Positions 29,038 through 40,674 of a DNA stretch of 64,000 nucleotides are shown one piece after another (the stretch's first letter is position 1; every line of letters starts with the position of its first letter). A program made the translations under genes and the position numbers. The notes below the pieces were generated by a model. That model searched no databases, was not told where the DNA came from, and saw nothing but the letters and a program-made list of their open reading frames with translations. This DNA is from Siderastrea siderea (Eukaryota > Cnidaria > Anthozoa > Scleractinia > Rhizangiidae), in contig OZ034967.1 in assembly GCA_964030785.1 (NCBI GenBank), forward strand, positions 62,836,613-62,900,612, read 5' to 3'.

Positions 29038-32000
29038 CTTGAATCCTTTTTTGTTTCTACTACAAGTAAACTCTCAAATTGAAATAGGTGGAATATCCTG
29101 CCCGGTACAAAAGGTTAGGCTTGCCTCTGTAAAAATAAAAGAACACAAATTTAGAACAAACCAACACAATAATTTAGCTGGTCACGCTCTCAAAAAATCC
29201 CCTCTATCGTCGCGAAAAAAGCTCGAAAGACACAGCAAGAGCAAGACTCGTTGTGATATTAAAATTGGCGACTCTGTTGTAATGCCTGGCAAGCTTATCT
29301 ATGCTGGAACAATGTTGAACTGCAGTGCATTACAATTACAGGATAAGTTTAGTTATGCTAGAGACAAGTTTAAGAGAAACGCACATAACTCGGTCGATAA
29401 CGCAGTGAAAACAGCCAAAATAATACAGTGAATCCTCCAAGCCTGTGTCGTCAATCTTACTAACCTTCGGCGAGGAACAGAGGTAAAATATGAGAGAAAC
29501 AAGCCTTAATTTGCCACAAACCTCACCACCCCAGCATATATAAGAATGGGCGTAACTCGAGGGACCAGGCTTGCATGAAGCAATGGATTGACTCCCCCTC
29601 TAGGAAACAATTCGGGTTTAGATGAGAGAGACTGGGACCCATTTCCGGGGCTCAGCTGACCCGGGGCCAGGGGACATCGATATCCAAGCGATGGGGGTCT
29701 AAATGGGTAGCCGGGAGCCCGGAAAATCATAGGAAGTTTTGAGAGTGAGCTGTCAAATTGCTTGAAGCAACTTTTATTTCTCTATTCATCGAGACGTAAA
29801 TGAGATTTGTTTATGGCCTATGTTCCGCCTGATTGCATTTATTTCCAGTGTTTTCCAAATGTGTATTTCCTGGAGAGGTTTTGTTCTGCTTTTGTTCTTG
29901 AGAATTGCCTTGGGCAATCGCGCAAGCGCGATCTCTTTGCGTGGTTAACAGCGGGCCAAAAATATAAAGTATGTCTTAAAATATTCTTTCAGCGCTGCAA
30001 ACATCGTTTAAATTTTAAAAAAGTAAAAATGCCAACGTACCCTAAAAGTTTACAAACTTTATTCAACTTAAGAATAGGAAAGTCAGTTCTCCAAAAACAC
30101 GTCATTTTTAAATATAATTAATTTACCGTGAAACAAACAGCGTATTGCGTGACCATGTATGGTCAAATCAAAGTTTCAGTGTTTTAATATCGTAGCTCAT
30201 TTCAGGTTAACGATGAAACGATTTTGTATTGCATCAAATAATTTAGAGCAAATATCTACACGCTGAACTCTGAAGTTCTTTAATATTTGAGGCTGCGGAA
30301 ATATCAACTGGGAATCGATGAGTGAAAACTCGAATTAAACAAGCAAACTGAACTTGAAAATAATGCATAAATCACAGTATCGTACTGGTGTGAAATTAAA
30401 CGAGAATTTGTTTTCGTATAATTTTATATTGAGTAAAAGAGATAACGACGCCATATAATAATTAATAGTAAGTTTGATACGCAGGAAAAAAAAAACTGGT
30501 AGCCTAACTTTCGCGTCACTGGGTGCAACTATGGGAGAATTTTTAGTAAACCAAACTTATTTTTATAAAATAACGCCAGATTGGAAACTTACCGTTTTGG
30601 AAGGCACAACCCGATGTAAGAACGTGATGCACGCCTAAGGAGATAAAATAAAAGCTTGACTTTCGAAACGAGTAGAAACCAGTGCGATATTACCGAAGGA
30701 TCAGTTTTAAAAGTCGGGAATTTAAAGACATAGATAATTTGTGTATGACGTCACATTATTTGCATTATAAAAAGCGAGTGTAAACAATCGGAAAGATTCC
30801 ATGGCGATAGCAGATAAAGCTAGAAGGAAAAAACTTCGTGGGCGAAATAGTTAAAATATCTTACACCTGAAGTAATTTGGATTATTTTATCGTCACAGAT
30901 TAAAGGTGGATAAATGCTATTAAAAAACGTCATCATTCCTGAGAATAAATTTTGGCATTGCACGAGCGAAGAGGCGGTCAACCATATAAATTATAAAAAG
31001 TTTTTAAAACAGTAACTGTATATTCAATATCATTTTTTGTCGGACCAGCTGTTTTTTTTAGAAAATAAACTTTAAATACCCAGCCATACAGCTGTTGCTG
31101 TTTTTATGAAAATAAAATTTTTTATTGTATCTCAGAACAGGGGCCCCTGCTCAGAATTAAATCTATTTAAATCGCATCCAACAACCCTGTAATGACCAAG
31201 GAGGAACGTAATCTTCGCGGCACGCAACCGCAAGAGGAAAAGGAAAAGAACTCTTGCATCCAAGGAAACAGTTTCATAAAGATTATCTCAGTTATATTTC
31301 ATCAACGGTGAACCTGAACAATCTTATGCTTTTGGCTCCACGGAACCATCACCACCATTTAGCATTTTATGCACTCAAGATTTTTTTTATTTTTTGTATT
31401 TCATTTTATAAAATGCTCAAAGAAATGCACGCGCTACGAATGGTCAAATCGAGTTCACTTTATCCCCATACGGCGGTGCACGCCCTACGTCATACACATA
31501 CTTTGTGGGTCTACCTCGGTGTAGGAACCTGACAAGATTTTGTTTGTTTTCTAAGCCATTGATTTGCTGTACGCTATTGTTTAAAATGTTTTGTTTCCTT
31601 TGTTTTACGTCATCCGTGAGTTTCACAGGTTCTTACACAGAGATAAAGCCTGCTTTAGTGGGTACAATGCACGCAAGCTACCGCTAGCCTGTGAACAGCC
31701 ACCCCCTAGGACAGTTTATGAAGAGGAACAGTGAAAAACAAAGAATGAAATGGTTCATACCGTAAACAAAATAAAGTTAAAAACCAAACCTAGGTTTTGG
31801 GCATTAAAGTGTCATCAAGTTTCATTTTTTAAAGCAGCCTACGAGTTTGGGCGCATGCGGATATGCAAATCCTGGGACATTTTATGAAGGAAATTGTTGG
31901 CTTATAAGAACTTGTTAATGGACATTTGTTAGGTTCGAGAAGCGTGAGGAGCACTCCCCACCGAATCGTGTTCATCAATATATTAAAAGGAAAGACACAT

Positions 32001-32619
32001 TTTTCTTTACTGAACACGACTGAATGTCACCCGTCTCCAATCTTTCATTCCGTCTTCATTCATGGTTCAACAGAGGTCAGGATAGTGACCCTTTCTTGGT
32101 GAAAAATGAAATAAGTGAATTTCACTGAAAAAGTCAAATGGTGATTGGCCTACACACGACAGATAAGACAAAGTCTTAATAAGAATGGTCAAAGAAAGTA
32201 TCGGATCTAAATCGGGTTTAATCTGGGTCAATACGATTAATTAGTTTAATAATGAGCTCTTTATCTAAAACAAGTATAGTCTAGTGCGTGTAGCCTGGGT
32301 GTTTAGCTAAGACAGAAAACTATACACGGAACTGGACTTTGTTTGTTAGATCGTCAAGAACTCGTCCTGTTAACCTGGATTTTAATCAGGTCTAACTTTA
32401 TAGAGTAGACCCCATTCAAATAGTTGGTATAGTGTTTTAAAAACCTTGTTTCCAGTCCCTTATAGTGCCGAAGGCCAAAGTTCAAGAAGACGCAATCACT
32501 AGCCCTATACGAACATTACATTTTTCTCATGTACTATTTAGGAGAGTTCTTTTAAATACAAATTGCAAGAGAGCGTCCGGTTTGGCCATCATTTTTGCTA
32601 AGTTGTTTTCACTTGCATG
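29038..32619. other. Intergenic stretch upstream of the ERM start, no gene seen
   Basis: This must contain the ERM promoter and 5' UTR, since the ERM start codon is at its left edge on the minus strand. I could not place a TATA box or a transcription start. An open frame at 29039-29431 has no recognisable domain and overlaps the likely 5' UTR. Near 32490-32600 a segment with 'GAGAGCGTCCG' begins, which recurs before deaminase copies B and C and is therefore part of the array's upstream unit. Confidence 0.5.
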
Positions 32620-34099
32620 CCTATTCTGCCTGGGGGGGGGCGCACATTGTGCCCGCGCTGACTTTAACGAATTGTAACTTTTAAACGGCTGGACGAATAG
32701 TCACCAAATCTTGTGACTTTCCTAAAATTTATCAGAGAAAAATTTCCTGTGTCAATGACGTGTCTTAGATGATAGACGTTTCCATAGCAACCATTTTCTC
32801 GGAAGTGTATTTTGACTATTTTCTGTCTTTTTTCAGTCTTTTTTCAGGTTTCCCCCCTTCGTTTGTAAGAAGAAGATAATTTTTTACTTTTGTGTGCTTG
32901 TTTTGACTAAGTGTGTTTCTTAGAACAAAATCATATATTTTTGGTGACGTCATTGTCAGCTGTATGACTCCAGGTTTGGGATTCAAGATGGCGGCCTCAA
33001 ATTCAAAATGGCGGCTTTGTGACGTTATTGTGACGTAACGACAAGTTATAATTGACACGTCATTAACCTGCGATCAGGCCGAATTTTAGCATCGCTCTCA
33101 TATTCTCTTACGTTGGTCGCTCGCTAAAATAGGGCCTGATACAATCTCTCACAGGAGTTCGTGAGTTCGTTAACGGTAAACTGATGTTTGGCGAGAACTG
33201 CAATCAAGTCGCAATAACGATTTTCAGTTTATATTCATTCATTGTTTTTAAATGTCGTTTTATTGATCTCTGACATTGACATCAAAGGATCTGACTAGTT
33301 TTATAATAAATGTTCTTCGTTTTAAAATTCGCTGCTGTTTAGCAATAAAATTCGCTGCTAATCTCAAATATTTATCACTTCTGGAACTAAATTAAATTAC
33401 AAAATACTCCTTTGTTTATAAACGGTTTTATTTATATTTTTATTCTAAAGAATGAAACTGAAGGTACTTCTCTTATTTGCCCAAGGTTTTTTACGAAGAA
33501 AATTGGTGACAAATGCGTAAAGAATATTTCCGGATACCACCTGAAATGTCTGAAATGGGAAAGGATTCAAGCATGCAGCATATTTTGGTACATGACAACC
33601 TCGTCGTGTTTTGAATTTTCATTCAGTTTCAGCTCAGACAGAGCAACCATGTACAATACCGGAACCTTCAAGTTAGCAATCGTGTAAATTTGAGTGCTTG
33701 TACCTAAAAGATATATCGTAGCCTATGATTTTCTTATTTTGCCGACATTTGCGTGACTTTCTGCGAATTGCTGTTATAGGAAATTTGCATACCGAGGATC
33801 GTGCAAGCAGAAGAAATTTTGATTGGCTGTTTTGTTGAATGTCAATCAATCAAAAAAGTGGGCAGCAGACGTTCTGTAGAAGGATTGTATCAGGCTCTAT
33901 TTTTCGTTTCGCCCGTCCCAACCGAATGTTCCACCGAGCGAAACGAAAATAGAGCCTGATCGCAGGTTAACACGTCATAAGCTAATCTGTTAAGCTAATG
34001 ACGTGCTACAAATCTGACAAGTTTCATCGCAACAGCTTTAATACTTTTCGAGATCTATAGGCTCAGAAACTCAAAAAATTAAAGCCCAGGCAGAATAGG
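32620..34099. mobile_element. TIR element inserted upstream of deaminase copy A
   Basis: The ends are 15-bp inverted repeats, CCTATTCTGCCTGGG on the left and its complement on the right. In copies B and D the sequences to either side (ending CTTGCATGC or similar, and starting TTAATAGTT or similar) are directly joined, so this is an insertion of about 1.5 kb specific to copy A. It holds another element at 33064-33969. No transposase frame is visible and no clear target duplication was found. Confidence 0.65.
33064..33969. mobile_element. TIR element with 9-bp target duplication (Mutator-like)
   Basis: The termini TAACCTGCGATCAGGC and its exact complement are flanked by identical 9-mers ACACGTCAT at 33055-33063 and 33970-33978. 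A 9-bp duplication is typical of Mutator-like transposons. The 906 bp interior has no transposase. It is nested in the element at 32620-34099. Confidence 0.75.
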
Positions 34100-34117
34100 G
34101 TTAATAGTTCTTTATGG

Positions 34118-34423
34118 GTTGAAGATGGAAATCAATAGCGTGATCATATTTGTGACGTCAACATTTGTCACGCTATTTGGCTATTCTTGGAAACAAACTG
34201 ATTTTCCGAGAAAAGCCACCTCAGCGTTACCCTTAAAATCGACAAACTGAATCATTTATCACTTCAACTGAAAGTTTCCTCTTAAGAGTTGCTTGAAAGA
34301 TCACTGTTTCCCCTAGAAAAAGTTCCAAATAGCGTTCAATTCCGTCTGAAACGATTTGTGTTGTCACCATCATTGTTATATTGACTATATGTGATGTCCG
34401 ATCGCTGAAACAAATGATAATCA
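34118..34423 (+). promoter_or_regulatory. Conserved upstream block of deaminase copy A, with CRE-like site
   Basis: This stretch, from GTTGAAGATGG to the start codon, is repeated before copies B, C and D and is the only non-coding block shared closely by all four, so it probably holds promoter and 5' UTR. It contains an inverted repeat AATAGCGTGA (34134-34143) / TCACGCTATT (34168-34177). The palindrome TGACGTCA, the CREB/ATF site, lies in the loop at 34153-34160. In B, C and D the palindrome is changed (AAAGTAAA or AAAGTCAA). Confidence 0.55.
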
Positions 34424-35800
34424 ATGGCAGGAGTCATGGTAGAAGCCTTTGATGCCAACAGAATTGCAATATCTGAAGAAGGGAACGTGGCTGTGTTAAA
34501 CAGACGTGAAAACTGCATTGAATTGTACGGCAAAAGAACACTTGACACTGCTGATCCACAATGGATGGTAAGAAAGCTTAGTGCAGGACTATCAAGGCCA
34601 TACGACGTGTGTTTTGCGCCTAATAACAATCTTGTTGTCTCAGACACAGGGGATAGCAGTGTGAAGATTTTTAACTTGGAAGAGGATAAGAAGCAAGTGA
34701 ATCAGATTGTGATTGGTCATAATTCTTGTGACAGGCTGATTGTTCAAGATTTACAAGGTATGAACATGGAATTTACCTCTAAAGTACTTTCCGATTTCAG
34801 AGCATTTCGAATCCCTCAAAACGTCGTCGTTGGTCCGGGACCTTTATCCCAGTTATTTGTTTCATGCGGTACGGAGATAATCCTTATCAACATGGACTGG
34901 AATAAGTTTAGTGCTATCAGTTATTATCCAGTATGTTTTCCAGAGGGCTGGCGCTTTGTACAATACGACAAGACTTTAGTGTGTGATAATGTAAGCGCAG
35001 TGCAGGACCACACAGCCAACCACAAAGTTGGAGGGTTCAATCCTCTAGCAATAACTAAAGCTCAGTTTTGTGGAATGTTCTACCATGTTACAGAAAGCAT
35101 TCACGCAGGATTTCTGTGTCTTCAAAGATCAGAATGCAATGTTGGAAAGCGAGGGGATAAAAAGAAGTTTGCTGAAACGGTGGTTATTTATGTGCGCGTA
35201 ATGAACAAAGATGGTCGTTTGATATTTCATGCCAGATACGGCAATTGTTACGAAGGTGCACATGTGAACACAACCCATGCAGAATATTTTATGTTGGTGG
35301 ATAAAGATTTCAGAGAAGCTGTTAGGCTCCTGCGAGATCAGAGCGGAGGGAAAATAAGCCTGTACATGAATAAGCAGCCATGTTTTAGATCTACAGGACA
35401 TGGCAAGAAAACGGAACTTAAGGTAAAGGAATGTGCACAAGATCTAATCAATTTCTACAACCTTCATTGCTCACCTCACGGGATAAAATTGACGATCAAT
35501 CTCTGCCAGTTGTACAAAGTCGACATGTTAAGGTTACCACAAGAAACCTCCCTCTCACAAGATATTAGGAATGCCCAACTAGGCCTGAAAATGATGCTAT
35601 CATCTAGCATGGAAGTGCAAGCTATGTCACAAGAAAGCTGGAAGAAACTTGCTGAATATGCAGACATTGAATTGCCGGAGTACCAAGACAGTAACAGACA
35701 AAAGCTGGACCAGCATATTGATGATGTTCTTTCAAAAATGAGAAGAACTCCTATTACCCAACTAAATCGATTTACTCAAAATTTTGAAAAGTCAAGGTAG
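34424..35800 (+). CDS. NHL-propeller / AID-APOBEC-like cytidine deaminase fusion, copy A
   Basis: Single-exon gene of 458 residues. The N-terminal part (about 12-160) has three NHL-like propeller blades: NRIAISEEGNVAVLNRREN, RPYDVCFAPNNNLVVSDTGD and PQNVVVGPGPLSQLFVSCGT. The C-terminal domain (about 205-370) has the zinc deaminase layout: strand pair FAETVVIYVRVMNKDGRLIF, H285-A286-E287, P319-C320 after strand ISLYMNKQ, and C337 in KVKECAQDL as the likely third zinc ligand, then strand GIKLTINLCQLYKVDM. The PC-S-GH-C pattern is that of invertebrate AID/APOBEC-like deaminases rather than the compact PCxxC of nucleoside deaminases. A helical tail (about 375-440) follows. Three blades are too few for a closed propeller. 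The start MAGVMVEAFD is supported by the matching start in copy C. No signal peptide is visible, so the protein is probably cytosolic or nuclear. C-to-U editing of nucleic acid is inferred, and a defence role is only suggested by the superfamily. Confidence 0.85.
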   Translation: MAGVMVEAFDANRIAISEEGNVAVLNRRENCIELYGKRTLDTADPQWMVRKLSAGLSRPYDVCFAPNNNLVVSDTGDSSVKIFNLEEDKKQVNQIVIGHNSCDRLIVQDLQGMNMEFTSKVLSDFRAFRIPQNVVVGPGPLSQLFVSCGTEIILINMDWNKFSAISYYPVCFPEGWRFVQYDKTLVCDNVSAVQDHTANHKVGGFNPLAITKAQFCGMFYHVTESIHAGFLCLQRSECNVGKRGDKKKFAETVVIYVRVMNKDGRLIFHARYGNCYEGAHVNTTHAEYFMLVDKDFREAVRLLRDQSGGKISLYMNKQPCFRSTGHGKKTELKVKECAQDLINFYNLHCSPHGIKLTINLCQLYKVDMLRLPQETSLSQDIRNAQLGLKMMLSSSMEVQAMSQESWKKLAEYADIELPEYQDSNRQKLDQHIDDVLSKMRRTPITQLNRFTQNFEKSR

Positions 35801-35963
35801 CAGTATTGTATTAGCACAATCGACCGTATACCGCTTGCAGCCTTGCTGGATTTATGGCTACTAGTTCTTGTCATTTTTACCTTTATACCCCGTTCACAGA
35901 CCGAGCTGAGAAAACTAAGTTAAGAAACGGAAACAGGTCAATTAAAAAACCCATTTTACTCCA

Positions 35964-35969
35964 AATAAA
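35964..35969 (+). promoter_or_regulatory. Candidate polyadenylation signal of deaminase copy A
   Basis: AATAAA about 165 bases after the stop. The surrounding sequence is conserved after copies B and D; in copy C the hexamer is changed to AATAAG. Confidence 0.4.
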
Positions 35970-37844
35970 TCGAAACAATTGCATGCTAAAATTCATAAGT
36001 AGTGAAACTTTATAGAACGAAACAAACCACTGAAACAGAAAATACTGGTTCAGTTCATGATCCAACCGCATTTGTTGATGAAGTGAAAGTTCTGAAAAAC
36101 ACCTGTTCTTGTAATTTCATTATGATAACATTATAGGTTGACGTTGACGTACAGTGAACGTCAATCAGCCGGGGCTACATTTATGTTGTGTGCAGAGCTA
36201 TTAATAACGCATCATTGTTATGGATTTTGGTGTAATAGTGACTTTCGGTCTTCAACTGAGGATGCACCCTCTCATGCTATGTATAGCTACATGCACAAAA
36301 CTCGGCCGGTGTATCATGCGAGTTTTTATATAGAAACCAGTTCAATCTTGTGTGATTCAGCTTTGATTTAGCTACTGATGACATTGATATCCATTGAAAT
36401 CTCCGATCACCTATAGCCTACGCATAATTCGAGGTGAAATAAGAATCACTATGCTTCATAACGTTCAATGTATAACATTTACTTCCGGTCCTCTAAAACG
36501 TTAATCAGTTTATACTCAAAGCAAAGCAAGTGACTGAAGAAATTGAGAATATTAGCAGATTATATGGTGTTATTTTCAATTATCGCGCCAGTGTAAGTGA
36601 ATAAAGAACTCTGAGCTATATTTCATTTCACCTGTGTATATTTTAGATCCCTCAGTTATGCAAATGAGCAGTGTTCTGGAGTCGAGAATGCTCCCACACT
36701 GGGTTCCCTGTTCTTGCAATATCCGTTATTCGAAAACCAGTTCAGGTTCCGTTTCCGAGAAATTAAATTCACAAGGTTTGATTAAGTGAATAAATAGAAT
36801 AGAAAAGACATAAAAATGAAAAAGACGATGGGAAAAGAGGAAAAAGAAACCGAGCTCAATCAATAACAAACCTTTAGTTTTGTATTTCTTTCGATTTAGG
36901 TTTAGGTTTGCAAGAATCCAAAATTAAATTTTCTCCCAGTTGCTATAACGTAAATTAAATTTTCTCCCAGTTGCTATAACGTTCATGAACTGCTAAGGAA
37001 AGAACGAAAAATGTACAATTCATATTTGAAACAACTACGACAAAACAGTTTAGATACATGTATTAGCACCACATGCATTTTCATGCACGGTTCGTTCTGT
37101 ACTGTTTAGAAAAAGGCTCTGAGAGTGACTAGAAAAAAAAAGTTACTTACCCCAACGGAACTATTTCTGAAAAAGTACACCTTTTTTTTTTTCGGAATCA
37201 TTCGCACTTCCTGAAAAACGCTTTCTGGAAATTGTTACCCGTCACGTCTCGAGCCAATTACGGCTAGAAACAGGTAACAAGTAATAGGGTAAAGAGGCGT
37301 GAACCTTTTCGCTGTTGATTTATCACTGCAGCTTGAAAGCTGCCGGTCCTTCGGGGACCTAAATCACCTTAACTGAAATTGAAACTGAACTAAACTGAAG
37401 AAACTGAACTGAATAAAAGTAAGCCATAAATGTGCGGAATTTTAGATCCAGTGTAGATCATCTCATCAAACGGGGTAACTGGGCAAGTTGTTTCCAAGCC
37501 GATCAACGTTTATGTCTGTTCTTGATTTATAGATGCCTTCGTTCGATTTAGCACCTCCCTCAAATAAACGCCCACCCCCTCGAATAATAATACCCTACCA
37601 AGTGCGATCAGGGCTTTCTCTCATATTAGGCTCCTGCATGCGTAATTCATAGTATGAACTAAAAGGCTCGATAGCTGCGTGGCACTTTGGTAAAGAATAG
37701 TTAAAAAAAAAAAATTATAGTGCGTCTCCTATGACTTCCTGTGCTTGTTATTGTCGTAGAGCTTCACACCGAGGACCTGTACGTCGTGCAGAGTATCGGT
37801 CCAGTTTTAATTTTAAATTGGGTGTACTATATTTTGGCTGAATC

Positions 37845-37985
37845 AACCATCTGAAAGCAATGGTCACACAACACAACTCCGCGGTATGGCCAGTACCCGC
37901 ACCCATGCGCACGGCCATATCACCCGGGCAGTGGCAGCCATGGACAGTGCGTTGTGTTGTGTGACTATTGCTTTCAGATGGTTTA
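37845..37985. repeat. Inverted repeat, arms about 40 bp
   Basis: The arms ATCTGAAAGCAATGGTCACA / TGTGACTATTGCTTTCAGAT are separated by about 70 bp that also holds a shorter inverted pair (ATGGCCAG / GGCCAT). The sequence after it, 'GGCCAAACCAGCCTTCTTCAG', resembles the end region of Penelope-like retroelements. The same structure recurs at 55005-55150 in the duplicated block. Confidence 0.5.
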
Positions 37986-40365
37986 TATTTCGGCTGGCCA
38001 AACCAGCCTTCTTCAGGTACAATGAGAATTTACATTGGAAGGGGAGCATATTTAGACCATGGTAATTATGTGATACCGGAAATAGTGTGTAACGCTAAAT
38101 TTTTGCGGGAGTTTAATTTTGCGGATGGTCGATTTTAAACGTTTTGTGGGAACTAATTTTTGCGATTAGGACAGACTGGTTTTCGATTGCTGGGGAATAA
38201 TTTTTGCGATTTTCAGGTAGTTGCGTTAAATTGGAATTATAACATTTTTCGTTTTTATGTTGATTACCTTCAGACGATCCTTTTCTGTAAAGCTTTTAGC
38301 AGCTAAATACATGTAGTGTACCGACAGAAATTTCTAAGTTCATCGTTTTGTTTCTTAGAAAGAGCGAAAGAGACATTTTAAGTAAATGGACACCAACACG
38401 ATTTTACATTACGTGCAAAAGCGATGTTTGAAAATAATTTTACATAATTTCCACAGTGGAGTAAATTTTTGCGGAGAAACTTTTTGCAGCAACGTTTATT
38501 TTGCAGATCGTGAAGAAACCCGCAAACATTTAGTGCCACACGGTACGTGAAACTAACTTGATTGACAGTGCTAAATTAAAGATGTGGCATGGACCTCAAA
38601 ATTGAATTTTTTTGCAATAGGACTTTGTGGGAAACTTCTACCATCATTTTTATAGGGCTTCAACGCCCTGACTTCAGTGTGCATAAATGGCATGATTGTG
38701 GAATTAACTAAAAAAGTTAGCCATTTTTTTTTTTCATTCGCTTTTTTAAAACTTTTTTCCCAGAACTTCACAGGACGTAAGGTAACAGGAAATAATTATA
38801 AGACAAAGAGTCACTTAGTGAAACATATTTCAAACATGTATGTACTTTTTTAGTTCATTGCACCCATAAAAAGTACTTAAATATTGACGAAAATTTCAGA
38901 ACAATGGGTTAAAATGCAACGGAGTTCCTTCATTCCAAGAAATTCTATTATTCGAGAAAAACGGTCTTACTGAAAGATAAAGGAATGAATTCTCGACAGG
39001 AATTCGTCGCTTATTGTCCTAAAGCTATTGTCAAATGAAATTAAGCACATCGAAATTCAAGTTGAACGGCATTCCTGTTAAAAAAAAAAACATATGTTTT
39101 CTGTAAGAACTGGGACAGATTTTGTCAATTAAAACGCAGACACCAAAAATCTCTCCTCTACTCAGGCAGGTGTTTCTTCTCTAGAAGAACACTGACGTTG
39201 GTTTGTGCAGGGAAGCGGGGGGGGGGGGGGGGAGGGAGGGCGGGGTATAGAAATTCATTCTTTTGCATTTAATAAATGTAAATAATGGTTGCTATGGTCG
39301 TTGCTATGGAAAAATCCATACTGCTGTTCAGATTTCATCAATTTCACCGACTTAATGCTAGAAATCAAGTGAAATACTGTCACGGTAGTATTCACAAGTG
39401 ATTAAAGGCTACAATTTTGCCGTTTAAAAAAAAAAAAAGACTTTTGCGATCCAAACCTCGAATTCTAGGGTACCATTCCACCTTAAATGAAACGAAATGA
39501 AAAATAATGATAATAAAATTAAAAATACAAATAAATAAAAGGAAATTAGCTAATATGTTTCTTTGCAGATGTTAAGACCATCAGGATCAATTGTTTTGGA
39601 CCGTTTTGGACCGTTTTCTGAAGAGAAGAGGCGCCAGAATAAATGAGGGAAGTCACCGGATTCTCGACAGTGAGAAAGTCCTTTCTTGTGAGAATAGCTC
39701 AAGGGCTACGCTGCAGCTCGGGGAGACAAGAGAGCAGGCTAAAACGCAACCACTTATAACTTTGCATGCTGTATTTCCGAACTTACAACAAGGAATTAAC
39801 TTCTTTCTTCTACATTTTTTTGCCTTCGGGCTAGATCTTACTTGCAAAGCCCTCCACATTCTCATTCTATACAATTGCAATTCTCGTTATTTTTAAAGTT
39901 TATCTCAGTGTTAATTCTATTCAAATGTTTTTTTGAAATGTTGTGCAAATCAATATTGAAAGTTGAGGAGCAATTATCCTATAATTAAAATTAAAAGCTT
40001 AATTTCTTTGAAAAGCTTTTACAGTACCAAATGAGCAACTTAGCAACAAATAAAATAATACATAATGAGCTTGTATTTGTGGTACAGTTTTGAAGTTAAC
40101 TACTGTAACTAAAATGGAACTGACGTTCAAGGTTCCGCCAGCGCCTTACTCTTAATCGTAAGAGCTATTTAAAAATAAAAGTAAATATGAAGGTCCAAGT
40201 TTACTTAACTTGATTAATAAGAAGTTGGAAAAACACTAACATTAGCTCATGTCAGAAGTCGAGACGACGTGCTCCAAGTTAAAACAATAAAACTAAAACA
40301 AGGGGTAAACCTATCTCAATAAATTGGCTGGGTCAAACGTAATGTGAAATAGAAATATTTTAAGA

Positions 40366-40674
40366 TCATGAAGATGATACGGCTCTCCAGCTGTGTCTTA
40401 AAACTGTCCCTCTCAAATTGTGGTAGAATTCGTATTGCTCTAAATTATTTAGATGCATACCATGATGAAGGAAACGAGTTTTGCAATCCTTAAACTCCTT
40501 AGAACGTAAGTATACTAAGTACGAAATAGGTTCTAAAACTATTTTCAAGTATTGTGTTAAAATTTTAACCTTCCTGTTGAAGGAGGGGCGTTTTAGGATT
40601 ATTTCCGGTCTGATAGACACATACCAAAAGCCTAACACCGGACAACTTGTAGGGTAATTGAGAGAAGCCCTCAA
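40366..40674 (-). other. Unrecognised 102-residue open frame, duplicated at 57534-57842
   Basis: Starts MRASLNYPTSCPVLGFWYVS. Both duplicate copies keep the same start and stop. Their four base differences give three amino-acid changes (E to A, K to R by two bases, H to R) and no silent change, so there is no sign of protein-level constraint. It may be chance, and I cannot assign a function. Confidence 0.2.

Noticed and set aside
29039..29431. 130-residue open frame on the plus strand just before the ERM start
   Set aside because: No recognisable domain. It overlaps the likely 5' UTR of the ERM gene on the other strand, and no paralog is seen in the window.
34260..34285. GAAAGTTTCC-like sequence upstream of copy A as an interferon-type (IRF/ISRE) site
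   Set aside because: Only half of the consensus is present, so it is not better than chance in AT-rich DNA.
35129..35440. Long minus-strand frame opposite the deaminase domain, also present opposite copy C
   Set aside because: It is the antisense shadow of the conserved coding sequence and has no motif of its own.
36138..36371. 77-residue frame repeated at 51908-52147
   Set aside because: It lies in the 3' flank of copies A and D, changes length between copies and is broken after copy B; its presence is explained by the duplication alone.
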